A DNA stretch of 64,000 nt, taken from the NCBI GenBank assembly GCA_007922195.1, contig ML681992.1:35572444-35636443 (forward strand), read 5' to 3'. The first letter of the stretch is position 1, and each line of letters opens with the position of its first letter. The DNA comes from Podocnemis expansa. Taxonomy: Eukaryota; Chordata; Testudines; Podocnemididae. Both the position numbers and the translations under genes were made by a program. This document shows positions 35,262-46,483 of this stretch, in pieces. Under the pieces are notes generated by a model, which did not search any database, was not told the origin of the DNA, and saw only the letters and a program-made list of their open reading frames with translations.

Positions 35262-36212
35262 TGGTTTCAGAGAGTAGGAATCAATGGCTCCATGTCTAGT
35301 TGGCAACCAGTAATGAGTGGTGGGCCCCAGGGGTCAATCCTGGGGCCAGTTCTGTTCAACATTTTCATTAATGATCTGGATGATGGGATAGATTGCACAC
35401 TCAGTAAATTTGCAGATGACACCAAGCTGGGGGGAACGGTAGACATGCTGGAGGGCAGGGACAGGATTCAGGGAGATCTTGACAAATTGGAGCAGTGGGC
35501 CAATAGAAATCTCATGAGGTTCAAGAAGGACAAGTGCGAAGTCCTGCACTTAGGACAGAAAAACCCCAGGCACTGCTACAGGCTGGGGAGTGATCAGCTA
35601 AGTAGCAGCACTTTAGAAAAGGACCTGGGGGTCATGGTGGATGGGAAGCTGGATGTGAGTCAACAGTGTGCTGTTGCTGCCAAAAAGACCAATGGCATGC
35701 TGGGCGGCATCAGTAGAAGTGTTTCCAGAAGATCAAGGGGTGTGATTGTTCCCCTCTATTTGGCACTGGTAAGGCTGCATGTGGAATCCTGTGTCCAGTT
35801 TTGGGCTCCCCAGTACAAAAAGGATGTGGACAAATTAGAAAGAGTCCAGCAAAGGGCAACAAAAATGATCAAGGGGTGGGAGCACAAGCCCTATGAAGAG
35901 AGACTGAAGGAACTAGGTTTATTTAGCCTGCAGAAGAGAAGACTGAGGGGGGATTTGATAGCAGCCTTCAATTACTTGAAGGGATTCTCCAAGGAGGATG
36001 GAGCTCAACTGTTCTCAGTAGTAATAGAGAACAGAACAAGGAACAGTGGTTTCAAGTTGCAGCTGGGGAGGTGGAGGTTGGATATTAGGAAAAACTTTCT
36101 TATTAGGAGGGTGGTGAAGCATTGGAATGGGCTACCTAGGGAAGAGGTGGAATCTCCATCTTTGAAGATATTTAAGGCTCAGTTAGATAAAACCCTGGCT
36201 GGGATGATTTAG
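35250..36212 (+). pseudogene. CR1 ORF2 fragment: reverse transcriptase palm to C-terminus
   Basis: The frame is open from a stop at 35247 to the stop at 36210; the first ATG is at 35292, giving 306 codons. It begins inside the reverse transcriptase domain: [18 protein letters not shown], then the catalytic palm motif [10 protein letters not shown] about residues 38-47. The C-terminal CR1 signature follows: [37 protein letters not shown] and [15 protein letters not shown]. The endonuclease domain and the first half of the reverse transcriptase are missing, so it cannot move itself. A glycine replaces the usual valine before PQGS. There is no host promoter, and the start codon is only a chance internal methionine. 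Confidence 0.9.
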
Positions 36213-36297
36213 TGAGAGTGGTCCTGCCTTTTTTTTTGCAGGGGGTTGGACTAGATGACCTCATGAAGTCCCTTCTAACCATATGATGCTATGATTG
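35262..36297 (+). mobile_element. CR1 LINE, 5'-truncated, best-preserved copy in the window
   Basis: This covers the end of ORF2 and the short 3' untranslated region. The tail reads GGGGGTTGGACTAGATGACC and finishes CATATGATGCTATGATTG, the CR1 3' end. Truncation at the 5' side is usual for CR1. No target duplication was identified. The long intact frame suggests it is younger than the other CR1 copies here. Confidence 0.93.
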
Positions 36298-38841
36298 CTG
36301 CCTTGTTTGACCAAAGGAAGGCTAGTTTAATCCGGGCACGACCAACCAACTTTCGGTACAGCCAGCTTTTCAAGAAAAGCAACATTTTTTAGTCTTTGAT
36401 TTTTTAAATTTATGATCAGTTCTTATCTTTTGCAGTTAAATGACTTATTTTTGATCCCTCATACTGAAGATAATTCTTTGGTGGACATTTATTGGAGATT
36501 CATTGTGCTGCTGTACTATACAACTTTAGAGAGAACTTGAGGCATAAGAAGTTCCTTATGTTTGTTTTACAACTTGATTAGTATTGGTCTTATCACATTC
36601 AAACAATGTAATGGCCTTCAATGAAATAAATAAAGTCTATGGCAGTTGTAGTATAGAATTAATGTATATATGCTGCTTTAAGACCTTGGCCAGCATAGGC
36701 AGGGATTTGCCAGCCCCCCCCCCCCTGTATGATAACTTTGTGGTAGTGTTATTTTGTACTTACAACACATTGGATAAATACATGTGATCCTGTCTCCCTC
36801 TACTGTCTGGCCCATGTAGAGGTTGTAGATAGACTATTTTGAATATCCCATCAGCCAAATGAAATTGTGCTCCTAACTCAGATCTTTCAAAAACACCACC
36901 TCAAGGATCTACTACCATTTCCAGCTGACGTAGTTCCTTTCCATGACATTGGGCAGAGTCTTGTATTTTTTTTGCCAAAAATATTAGATTCTAATAAAAG
37001 TTCTAACAACAGCTTCTAAGGTTTCCAGTCTTTTTCCAATAAAAGGCTAAAAAGTCATTTTTAAAGAAAAAAAGTCTTTTCAGGTCAACTCTGTATATTG
37101 TAATCTCTAACTCAAAAGTGTGTCAATCAGTGATCTCTAGTTCACTAGGTCACTGTGTCATTCAGTGAAATATTTTGGAATGTCCATGCCAGTTCAGAGG
37201 ACTTGCCTTTACTTTGTGATTTTGCTGAATGCTTTTCACTCTTTTGTGTCTGATGGGGCGGGGGGGTCACCTTTAAGCACCACATCTTGTACCCTCTACA
37301 GAAATTCCATATCATCCATCTCTCTATTTTGGAATGCCAGTAAGGCGACCAAATTCAGAAACTCTGACATTGGGTGTTTGAATTATGGCTTCTTCTTCTA
37401 GAGGGACTTCTCTTGCTTTGAGGGTAAAGAGATTCACCCTTAGAAAGCAAAGGCAGATAAGTTTTTCATCAGTGTCCTGTTTCAAAGCTAGACTGACTCT
37501 TCGGGCTCAGCCATGGATTGGGAGCATCATATGGTTATCCCACTCTGAAAGTGGGGGAGTCTTTTTGTTCGAGCAAGAAAAATGGTAGTATAAGTTGTGA
37601 AACCCATTTTTTGGGTGTGGTTACCTCCTCCCCCACATTTTGCTGGATTAGTTCCACAAAGGGGGTAATCATGTCATGAAAAAGCCTATTGGAGACTGAA
37701 GTTCACCTCAGTGCACCAGGACCATAGAAGACCCTGTGGAACATTTGTGTTTATTTAAGTTTTGTATTATCCATTGTATTGTTCATTCAGTTGCATGGGA
37801 GTATCCAGTCTGTAGCCCATGCTTTCTCCTTCTGTACATGCCTAAATTTCAACTGGAATAGGTCCAACTTGCTCCTCCTTACACCTCAGTGTGATTATGA
37901 AGGCAAGATATAGGATATCAATGTACACTGCTTCCATTTAAAATACTCTTATTTTCTACCCCACATAGAAAATGACAGGGATGAGTGTGTGGGTTATATA
38001 CTTTTTTTCCTCCCATCTAGCCCACTCTTATTTAAGTGAAAATAAATATTTAAGAACTTGGCTTTACAGAGCTAGTTGAAAATGTTGGTTTTTTTATGTG
38101 TTCATCTTTTTTCTTAGCATGACTATTTTTCATCCAGTATTTTGATTTTCCATAAAATAGATTCCTGTTGCAGAGAGACTGCTATTCTACGTTCTTCAAG
38201 AAATCACAATAGAAAATTCTAAATTTGCTGCCTTCAGTTAGGAAGCCATTGCACATTATGTAATACCCTAAGGATTTCTATAAATAACCTGAAATATGTA
38301 GATTAGTTTGCTGCTGAGTGGAATAACATCTTCCTACAGTGCTCTGAGCTGGAAATCTGAGTTTGTAAGCAAATACTAAAGGCTCCAGTCCTGCAAGGTT
38401 CTGAGCATCTCCTGAATAGTACTAAGCGACATGGGTGGCTCATGAACTACCCATTTGAGGAAGCTAGCCTGCCCTCTGGTCCCTACCCACTTCTAGGTAG
38501 GTCAGCTAACTGAGACTGCCACCAGGCCACATGAGCGGGACACAACAGGATGGGGGGGGGCCTTGAGGTGGAGCATGAATAAGGTCATTCCTGGCTCTCA
38601 GGGATAGCCAGGCCTTCCCTAGCCTTACATAGCTGCTACTTATGCTGAGCACCACCAACACCAATATTCTTCATTCAGTGTATCAGACCTTAAATGCATA
38701 TACATTTCCATGCACCTCTGGAAAGGGTGTGTGTCCTCCCTTCATTCTAGGATAAAAGCTTTGGTTTGGTTCCAAGCAGAGTTGTCCATCATTTTCATAT
38801 CAAATTTAGATTGTTTTGTGGTTTGTTAGGTGTGAGATACC
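36298..38841. other. Presumed intron, no element recognised
   Basis: About 2.5 kb of AT-rich sequence. Homopolymer runs (C at 36714-36725, G at 37257-37266 and 38551-38559) stand out. Short frames around 37165-37590 match no family I know. Confidence 0.45.
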
Positions 38842-38844
38842 TAA

Positions 38845-39230
38845 GACTATGTCTATACTAAAAAAGTTAAGTCGACTTAATTAAGTCTGCTTAAAGTTGA
38901 CTTTAAGTAGACCTTGTTAAGTCGACGTAGTGAGGCCACATTGCATTAAGTTGACTTTATAAAGTTGATTTAAGCCAGGGCACCCATTTAAAGTTAACTT
39001 TATTAAGTTGACTTTAAATGGGTCCCCTGGCTTAAGTTGACTTTATAAAGTCAACTTAAATGGGCTCAGTGCACTAAGTCAACTTTATTAAGTCGACTTT
39101 AATGGCCACATTGTGTTCTGTTGACTTAAAAAATCGACTTAACCCTTAAAGTCGACTTTAAGGGCAGGAGTTACTAAGTCAACTTAAGGAAGCCCTTAAA
39201 TTGACTTAAGCTCATAGTATAGAAATACCC
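38845..39230. mobile_element. TCGA-palindrome MITE, word TTAAGTCGACTTAA (386 bp)
   Basis: The ends are GACTATGTCTATACTAAA and CATAGTATAGAAATACCC, flanked by TAA on both sides (38842-38844, 39231-39233). The interior is almost entirely AAGTCGACTT words, intact or CpG-decayed (AAGTTGACTT, AAGTCAACTT), with TTTATAAAG spacers. It has no GC-rich core. Confidence 0.88.
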
Positions 39231-39274
39231 TAAATTGGCTAACTTATGAGTAACAAGAGTGAGAATGATTGATT

Positions 39275-39545
39275 ATTATCCAGTAGTTAGGACACTCACC
39301 TAAAATAAGGGAAATCCATGTTCAAGTTCCTTTTTCAGTTTCTATTTAAATATTTTGTACTCAGTGAAACAGCTCAAACAGGAGAGATTTCAGAAGAATC
39401 ATCCAAAAATGCCCCATAGCCTAGTGCTAGGACACTCACCTGGAGGTAAGAGAGTTGTGGTCAAGTTTCCCTTCCACTTTAGGCATAGTGGGACTTTGAA
39501 CCTCTCTCTCACGCATCCTGACTGAGTGCTCTGATCACAGGGCTA
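39275..39545. repeat. tRNA-like SINE units in inverted arrangement
   Basis: On the + strand, ATAGCCTAGTGCTAGGACAC and GTGGTCAAGTTTCCC resemble RNA polymerase III A- and B-boxes. Just after, GGGACTTTGAACCTCTCTC and GTGCTCTGATCACAGGGCTA are the same boxes in reverse. A further diverged + copy lies at 39283 (AGTAGTTAGGACACTCACC). The same arrangement is found at 57305. Confidence 0.65.
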
Positions 39546-40820
39546 CTGGGCAAAAGGGGACCAAATCCACTGCCTCCATTTCTATGGAGTCTGAGCAGGC
39601 AGTTGGCATTTGATCAGCTGGTGGAATGCTACCTTTGAGGATCTTTCCAGGACTTAGGTACTGGGCGTCAGGACTTCTGATTTCATGAATGTCCAGTGGC
39701 AGACGTTTGGACTACTAATTGTGGCAAGCTGAGCAGGGGTTTTGAAGATGTAAATTTCTGACTTAGGTTCCTAAATCCCTTTGGATCTAGCTCTTAAATG
39801 TCTACATCATTTTGAAAATGGGACTTAGTCCTCAGTCACTTAGATTTACATAGGTGTTGTGATGCTCAGCATGACAATGCCTAACTTTTCATCACAAGAA
39901 AATCACAAGAACAACACGGTGACTTGCAAAGCCTGTGCTAGGCATGTCTCTGTTGAAAAGTGGGAGAGAGACAGGCACCTTTAAGACTGAGATTCTCAAA
40001 AGCCAGTGAAACACCAACAGATGCTCGTCATCAGTGAGCAGGATTGAATTTGGGACTGCTGAAGGTTAGTGTATGAGCCTCTGTTGCATGAGTTAAAAGG
40101 TATGTACCCATCAGCTAAGACTGTAGAAGACTCATCTGTCTCTAGCTGGGGTAGGTACCACTAGAGGGGAGCACCCTACCAAGAAGACTTGGGTTACACC
40201 AGCATGGTAGGTGGGGAGCCACCTAAATTAGCCAGTGAGAGTTGCTGACAGGTGTGCAAAGCCCTACAGCTCTCTTAGCAGTGGGCATCTAAGTTCAGGC
40301 TGTTGGGACCTGTTCATGAGTTTACTAAAAGTACCCATGACTAAATCTTAGTTACCTAAGTTATAGCACTTCCCTCTGAGGTGAAAACTCCCTGTTCAGA
40401 TCTCCTCTTCTTGTCAAAAGGCAAGGGGACTTGAACCTTGGGGATGACTCTACACTCTGCATTCAAGGTCATTGGGGGGGCCACTTTACACAAGACAGAT
40501 GGGAAGTAGAGAAGTTACCTGAAGGGCCAGTCTGGTAGGCATACTCACTGGAGCCCCACCTGAAAGTTAGGTTGGTGAACACCTACCTGGCTTGTGAATA
40601 GCACAAGGGCTTGGGTTGGAGACACCTACTGAAAGATAGACGTGGGCATGTGCAGAAACACAAACATAGGTGCCAAGTACATCTAGGTGCCTACAGGATT
40701 CGATAGGAATTGTGTGACTCACAGTGATATCAAAACTGGGACTTATGGTAGGAGCTTTAATCTGGGAGGTGGCGCCGAAGTAATTTTTTTAATCTAGGCC
40801 TTAGGCACTTTGGAAAATTT
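39546..40820. repeat. Long dispersed repeat attached to the tRNA-like units
   Basis: The phrases GACTTAGGTTCCTAAATCCC and TTTGAAAATGGGACTTAG, and near 40360-40440 another pair of B-box-like stretches, are shared in style with 57080-57790. No protein was recognised. I read it as the body of a large non-coding repeat. Confidence 0.4.
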
Positions 40821-43140
40821 TATCTCAATTCTTTATTTTTAAAATACTGCAGCAAACTAGAAATTTTGAAAATGAGCCACTGGATTTTTAGGGAGGATCC
40901 TCTTTAATCTTACCAGTTTTGTTAAGTGGTTATAAAGTATATATGGTAAATAGCAGTGCTTGTAGTAAATTGGAGAGGTTAGTATCAGCATGTGGGTATG
41001 TTGCATTTGTTCTCCAGTTTGTGCTGTTGCTTGTGACATAATTGTAAGTATAAAACCTAGAAAAATGTAATGCCCAACTTCTACATTTTTCTGAAAAATA
41101 TCAAGAAAACAAAGAGCAACATTTCAGTCTGCAACTCACATGAGCTATTCTTGCTACAGTTAACTAAACTGTCCCACTGGTGGGCTAGCTAAGAATTGTA
41201 GTGGGAGATGAACCTTCACTCCTTAGGATGTTTTGTATCTTGGTGATGTAATAATTATTAAATGCATAGATAACTGACAACTAATAATAATACTTGGCTT
41301 TTATATTTCTCTTTTCATCATCAAAGCCCTGTGAAGGCATTCAGTAATTAATTGTCAAACACTGTTTTTACACACCCCGTGTGACGACTGACAAGCAGGA
41401 AATTGAAGAGAACAAGTGAGTCAGTGGCAGGGTTAGGATTACGATTTATGATTTCTTGATTCCTGTGATTAATCCAATTAGTTTTCATGATATTTATTTT
41501 AGAAAGCAAACAAACAAAAGAAATACTTAGTTCTTTTAAACTGCTTGGGTAAACAATACCCAAGTTTCGGCTGCCCTCACATCATATGCAGTTTTTCTTA
41601 CAGGACTGTTGCAAGGAAGACCACTGGGAGCTATCAGTTGTCGTATCTTGTTGCACTGCCTGACACAAAGCTGCCTCATAAAAAGAAAATTGCTTTTCTG
41701 CAATATAGCAGGGCTTAGTGGCATTAGCTATCTCTTCGGGGTAGCAACAGGGACAATTCCAGCAACCTTTGGTATCCAGTTTGTTTCACAATATGTACAA
41801 TATCATGGCATTCCCTGATCCTGTTTTATAAATTTTTCACAAATTAAGAAAAGAGTAATGAATTACAAATATAAGAGGAAAATCAATAGGAAAGAAGTGG
41901 AGAAAAAGTAGGTTTAAATTATAAAAAAAATATTCTAGGCTGTACATGAATTTTTAAAATAAATTGTGATAAGCACTTGTGAAACAAAGATCAGAAGACC
42001 AGATCTCCAGCTGCTGTAAATGGCTGTCCAACAGTTGACCTCAGGATATGGTCCAAAGTGTCTGTCCTTAGATTGGACACTTACTTCAGACTTAAATAGA
42101 TTTTGTGTAATTATTATATAGGAGAAAGAAGTAGAAAAAGTTATCTTACAAATTGCAATGTACAGAATTGATTGCACAGGGAAGACCAGACCCACCCCTC
42201 AGCACTGAGTCCAAGAGACCAGGTTTTTGAAAGAAAGTTCTGTGGAAATAAGGAAGAAAGGTGCCCTGCACTACACAGGTCTTGAGGCTGTAATAGCCAT
42301 TGGTGCTCCTCTGTGTGTGTGGGGGGGGGGGGGGGGGGGGAATGACCAGTTCATTAGTGCAGCAGTGAATCCCCAATTCCAACCCACTGCCATTCACATC
42401 CCATAGACAGAGTTCACCTCTTGAGCTCATGATTAACATTCCTAGGAGAATGTGAATCCAGAGTTTGCAAAGTCTAAAGAATCTAATGAGGTAGTTGTTG
42501 GTTTATAGAACTCAGAGGCAGCACCTTGTCTTCTAAAACAGAGCTGTTGGATCTTATAAGGGTAATGTGACTATTCACTTGATAGGTCTTTGGGAGGGAG
42601 GTTAGTAGGAGACTCTACTTATCCCCATTCTAATGAGGCTGAGTTTATTTCTCTTTCTCAGGCTGCTAGGCTACACAACAATTTAAAATTAATATAATCC
42701 TTTAAACAATCATGTGGAATTATTATTTCCAAAGGATTTATTCTGCTCATTTGTGCTAGTGTGAACTGGGAATAACTCCCCTTCAGACTGGTGAAATTGC
42801 TTTAAATTTATTGTGATGTAACTGAGAGCAAAACTTTCCCCTATAGTGTTTATTGTATTGGTGATAATGACGCATATCCATTTCAAGAGGATTTGTCCTG
42901 CACACCATGGCTAAATATTTTGTACAATAAAATTCTGAATGGTTCCCTCCTGTACATTAAATGCAGTTAATTAAAAATTAAGAAACTTCCCTTCTTTATA
43001 AAAGTGAAAGATGGTGAAGTTTTTAAATACCCTAAAGCTACCTCCCCATCTAAGGTATAATCCTGCTTCCTTCAGTTTATTTTATGCTCTTACCTCTCTC
43101 AGAACTGACACCATGGCACTGGTTGAAGGTGGAGGAACTT
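40821..43140. other. Presumed intron, no element recognised, one G20 run
   Basis: AT-rich sequence. The open stretch 41609-41818 follows a pyrimidine tract and AG at 41602 but matches nothing I know. A pure run of 20 Gs lies at 42321-42340. Confidence 0.45.
42321..42340. repeat. Homopolymer of 20 guanines
   Basis: Twenty consecutive Gs directly after a GT run. Confidence 0.9.
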
Positions 43141-43330
43141 AGGATACGCCTACACTGCAAAATAAGAGTGTTTATGACATGCATTGGCTAACTCAGATTA
43201 AAATAGCAATGAAGACATGGCAACTTGACTTTAACTGGGCAGCTCAAGTTCAAGTGTACAGAGAAATTGGTGGTTGAACTTAAGCAAATATCCTAAGTTG
43301 AAAGCCAAGTTGCTGTCAACATAGCAGATG
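43141..43330. mobile_element. MITE-like fragment with GCCTACACTGCA end
   Basis: GGATACGCCTACACTGCA resembles the ends of the TGTCTACACT elements. Internal AAAATAGCAATGAAGACATG fits that group. No right end was found. Confidence 0.4.
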
Positions 43331-44052
43331 CTTTCTGGCCTTTAGGCATGTACAGTAAGACAATACAATAACAATAGATTTGGACTTTTGGTTTTATTTT
43401 GGAGACCGGGGTGGATGGAAGGTGGGTAAAGTACTGTAGTACCAGTTGTGCAAAAACCTATTGGCTGGGGCAGCTGGACAGGTGAAAGCAAGGGTGTCAT
43501 GAAAAGATGTCTGTGTTTGAAGGAGAAGACAAGGATCTAGTTTGGAAGTTATGGTCCCTAAACATCAGCTTGAACTTTGTGCTCAGATGCTATCTGTTGT
43601 TGTCTCTCTTTCCTGTGTAGAATATAAACGTATTGGGCAAGGACTGATTTCTTGGGTGTTCATAGCCTAGCAGGATAGGGCTGCAAGTGCTGATTGTGAC
43701 CTTGGGCACTACTGGAATGATGTTTTTGAACAAGCCATGCTTGTTTCTTTATGTAATCCTGAGTAAGTCAACAGAGATCAGAGTGTAGTCCCAAAACTTT
43801 CTTTTTGATTAGGAAACATATTACTTAGTTTGAACGCTGTTAAACGATACTGTGTATGCTAAAAAACTAAGTGCTCTCCACTGAAGAGCACAATATGGGG
43901 AGCGCATTGCATGCTTCGCCGTGGTGCCCTGTAGACAGCATTAGTGCTAAAAATGAAGATCTACATTTAAATGTATTTCAGCTTTGATGCCCTTTCTGAC
44001 TTTGATGTTTGCACCTAAAGGACCAGCAAAGGTGCTAGTTGCAATAGACTCA
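43331..44052. other. Presumed intron, no element recognised
   Basis: No structure seen. Confidence 0.4.
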
Positions 44053-44300
44053 GGACTTGTCTACATAAATGGCACCACAGTGGAGATTATGGTTGTGTAA
44101 ATTAGAGTGTTTCCTAAAGTATTTCTCTGTACCTACCCTGTGTAGATACCGCTGACATGAATGAAAATGTACCTGGTTCCTGGTAATGTGGTCCCTTTTC
44201 ATTAGCACGAGCGAGGTCTATATGGGGAAACTAAAATGTGTCATTACAGTAACTCTTCAGTGTGCACTTGTAACCTTCAGGTGGGCTCGAATTCATTTAA
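44053..44300. mobile_element. MITE-like fragment with GACTTGTCTACAT end
   Basis: It begins AGGACTTGTCTACATAAATG and carries CCTGTGTAGATACCG about 90 bp later. The right limit is uncertain. Confidence 0.35.
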
Positions 44301-45080
44301 TTGCCCTTCTCCAGTACATCATAAAAATAAACCCCAACTCCTATAGAGAAGCAGCTGGAGACTCAGGATTCAGTCTGTGAGGGACTCAGAGCAAAGATTG
44401 TTCAGTTACCTCCTCTCCCTCCACCATTAAACTAGTACAGGGGTCTCAAACTCAAATCACCTCGAGGGCCACATGAGGACTAGTATATTGGCCCGAGGGC
44501 CACACCACTGAAACCTTTTCATACAATGATGTGGAAGTACAGTAAAAAATGAGAAGTAATATAGTATGCTAATAAAAGCCAATTTATTAACTTTTTGAAA
44601 CTGTAACATAAAGTCTGTGCTAATTTTGACAGTCTTTCCAAAGCCAAAACACACATTTCCTTTTAGAATTACTTCCATTCAAGATAGCAAAATCATCAAA
44701 AAAACAAAAAGTAAACAAACACACTTAAAATTTTACATTATGAATCAGTGGTTCCCAATCTTTTTTGGTTTGAGGGCAGAAAATATACCTTTTCAAACCT
44801 TGAAGGACCACTGGTTAATTTAATTAAAATTAAATTAAAATTTAATTTATTGAATTCAAATTCATGTTAATTGAACTAAATTAATTGCAGTTTGATTTAT
44901 TAAAATTGAATTAAATTTAATTGAAATTAAATTTTTATAAAAGTTTTAGTTTTTTAAATAAAATTAAATTGTTTTAGAAGATTTTTGGGGTTTTTTTTGT
45001 TTTAAAAAGAGGAGGCTGAATGTATCCCTAAGCCAGGAGGGGAGGAGAGGGATGGGCTGCAAACAGGTTGGTCAGAGCCA

Positions 45081-45474
45081 ATGTTCCCTTTAAGCTGCGC
45101 GGGTGTTCGGCCGTGCAGCCCAACACAGCTCCCCCATGCAGGGAAGGCTGCCGGCCACGCAGGGAAGGAGTTATTAAAACTCCTGCCCAGAGAACCTCTA
45201 ACAGAGCATGCCCAGAATGTCTGAGCATGCTCCATTAGTGCTTCTCTGGCCCCAGGAGGTGTGGTTGGGCCATGCTGCTCTAGCGGCAGGGCAGGCTTGT
45301 GGGGAGGGGTTGGGCAGGCTAGAGGGTTACCAGGGGAGCAGGCCCGTGGGGAGGGGGCATGGCAGGATCGGGCCCAGGGGGGCGCAGCAGGATCGGGCCT
45401 GTGCGCGGGGGAGGGAGCTGCGCAGCGAGCAACATGAGTTGCTCAGCTGCCTGAGGCTCTTAGAGGGAACATTG
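45081..45474. mobile_element. CAATGTTCCCT-type element (394 bp), GC-rich
   Basis: The left end CAATGTTCCCTTTAAGCTG and right end CTCTTAGAGGGAACATTG are inverted. The interior is GC-rich. The 8-bp flanks do not match. Confidence 0.7.
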
Positions 45475-45529
45475 ACCCCTCCACAGGACCATAAATAGGC
45501 AGCCCCCTGCCTGGCCCTGGGGGCAGCAC

Positions 45530-45790
45530 TAGGACCAGTGGTGGGGGAAACACCCTCCCTACCACCTGCTCAAATTTGGCCACACTGGGGTTGGCAGAGG
45601 GGAAAATACTCCCTGCCCACCTGAATTTAGCCACTCTGGGGTTGGCAGAAGGGAAAACAACCCCCACCCACCTGCCTGCTTGAATTTGGCTGAGTGGGGC
45701 CAGCAGAGGAGAAAACATCCCCTGCCTGCCAGAATTTAGCAGCACTGGGGCGAGCGGAAGAAAAAACACTAACCCACCCTCCTTTGGGGA
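45530..45790. repeat. Tandem array, unit about 60 bp
   Basis: Four to five degenerate units contain CTGAATTTAGCCACTCTGGG and GGTTGGCAGAGGGGAAAA. Confidence 0.75.
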
Positions 45791-46221
45791 AGCACCTCCT
45801 GCCTGTGCCAGGACCGGCAGCGGGGAAAGCCCTGGGGGCCAAGCTGTGGCTAGTGGTGGGGCTTTCTGGTGCTCCCCCAGAAAGGAGCCCCCTGTGAACC
45901 CTCCCCACAGGCTCAGGCCACCCTCCTTTAAGACCCCCCCCCCACCTGAGCCTTCTCTGGACAGCTCAGCATGCTTCAGATGCTGCATGTGAATAGGGCA
46001 GCTCCCACACAGCAGTTCAGCTCTTCCCTGTCAGTGGCTGATAACACAGTGGGGAGGTGAGGCAGCTTGGTCTCCGTCTGCAGAGAGGCTTGGCATTTGA
46101 AAACTCCAAGATTGGAAAGGTGGGAGCCCTAGGATTCTGGGGATTATCAGGGGCCACAGGAGGCAGCTCTGCGGGTAGCATGCGGCCTGCGGGCCGCATG
46201 TTTGGGATCCCTAAACTAGTA

Positions 46222-46480
46222 TCTAAGAACAAACATGATGAACAAGGTGTGCCACTGGCCTGGAAAAAGACCAGGGGCCCGGGTGCCAGGATTTGGGGCT
46301 CATGCGCTTTAAGCATACTGGTGCTGCAGACCCAGGGCTCTAGCACTGGATTTGGGGCTCGAGCCCGGCAAGCCCAGTGCCAGCAAGGCCCCTGTGATGA
46401 ACTTTATTAACCACTAACATGATAAATCTTATCATAAGAAAACAAAATGAATTTAAACAGAACGGTGTCCACAGAAACAA
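46222..46480. other. Short GC-mixed spacer with a degenerate repeat
   Basis: Near 46275-46375, GGATTTGGGGCTC appears twice within two diverged units. Otherwise no feature. Confidence 0.4.
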
Positions 46481-46483
46481 TGT

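Larger units (their letters stand above)
44438..46213. mobile_element. Large non-autonomous hAT element (1776 bp) with nested repeats
   Basis: The ends are CAGGGGTCTCAAAC and GTTTGGGATCCCTA, flanked by the perfect 8-bp duplication AACTAGTA (44430-44437, 46214-46221). Subterminal GAGGGCCACATGAGG and CGGCCTGCGGGCCGCATG are typical of hAT. Inside are an A/T-only tract (44816-44965), another hAT-like left end (CAGTGGTTCCCAATC at 44746), a CAATGTTCCCT element (45081-45474) and a GC-rich tandem array. No transposase is recognisable. Confidence 0.9.

Noticed and set aside
35334..35549. Antisense open frame inside the CR1
   Set aside because: It is the reverse of the CR1 reverse transcriptase reading frame.
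41535..41818. Possible exon after TTTTTCTTACAG at 41602 with a 69-codon frame
   Set aside because: No recognisable protein, no donor of quality at its end and no partner exon.
42321..42340. G20 run as a regulatory quadruplex
   Set aside because: No promoter or gene context; homopolymers of this length are also prone to sequencing error.
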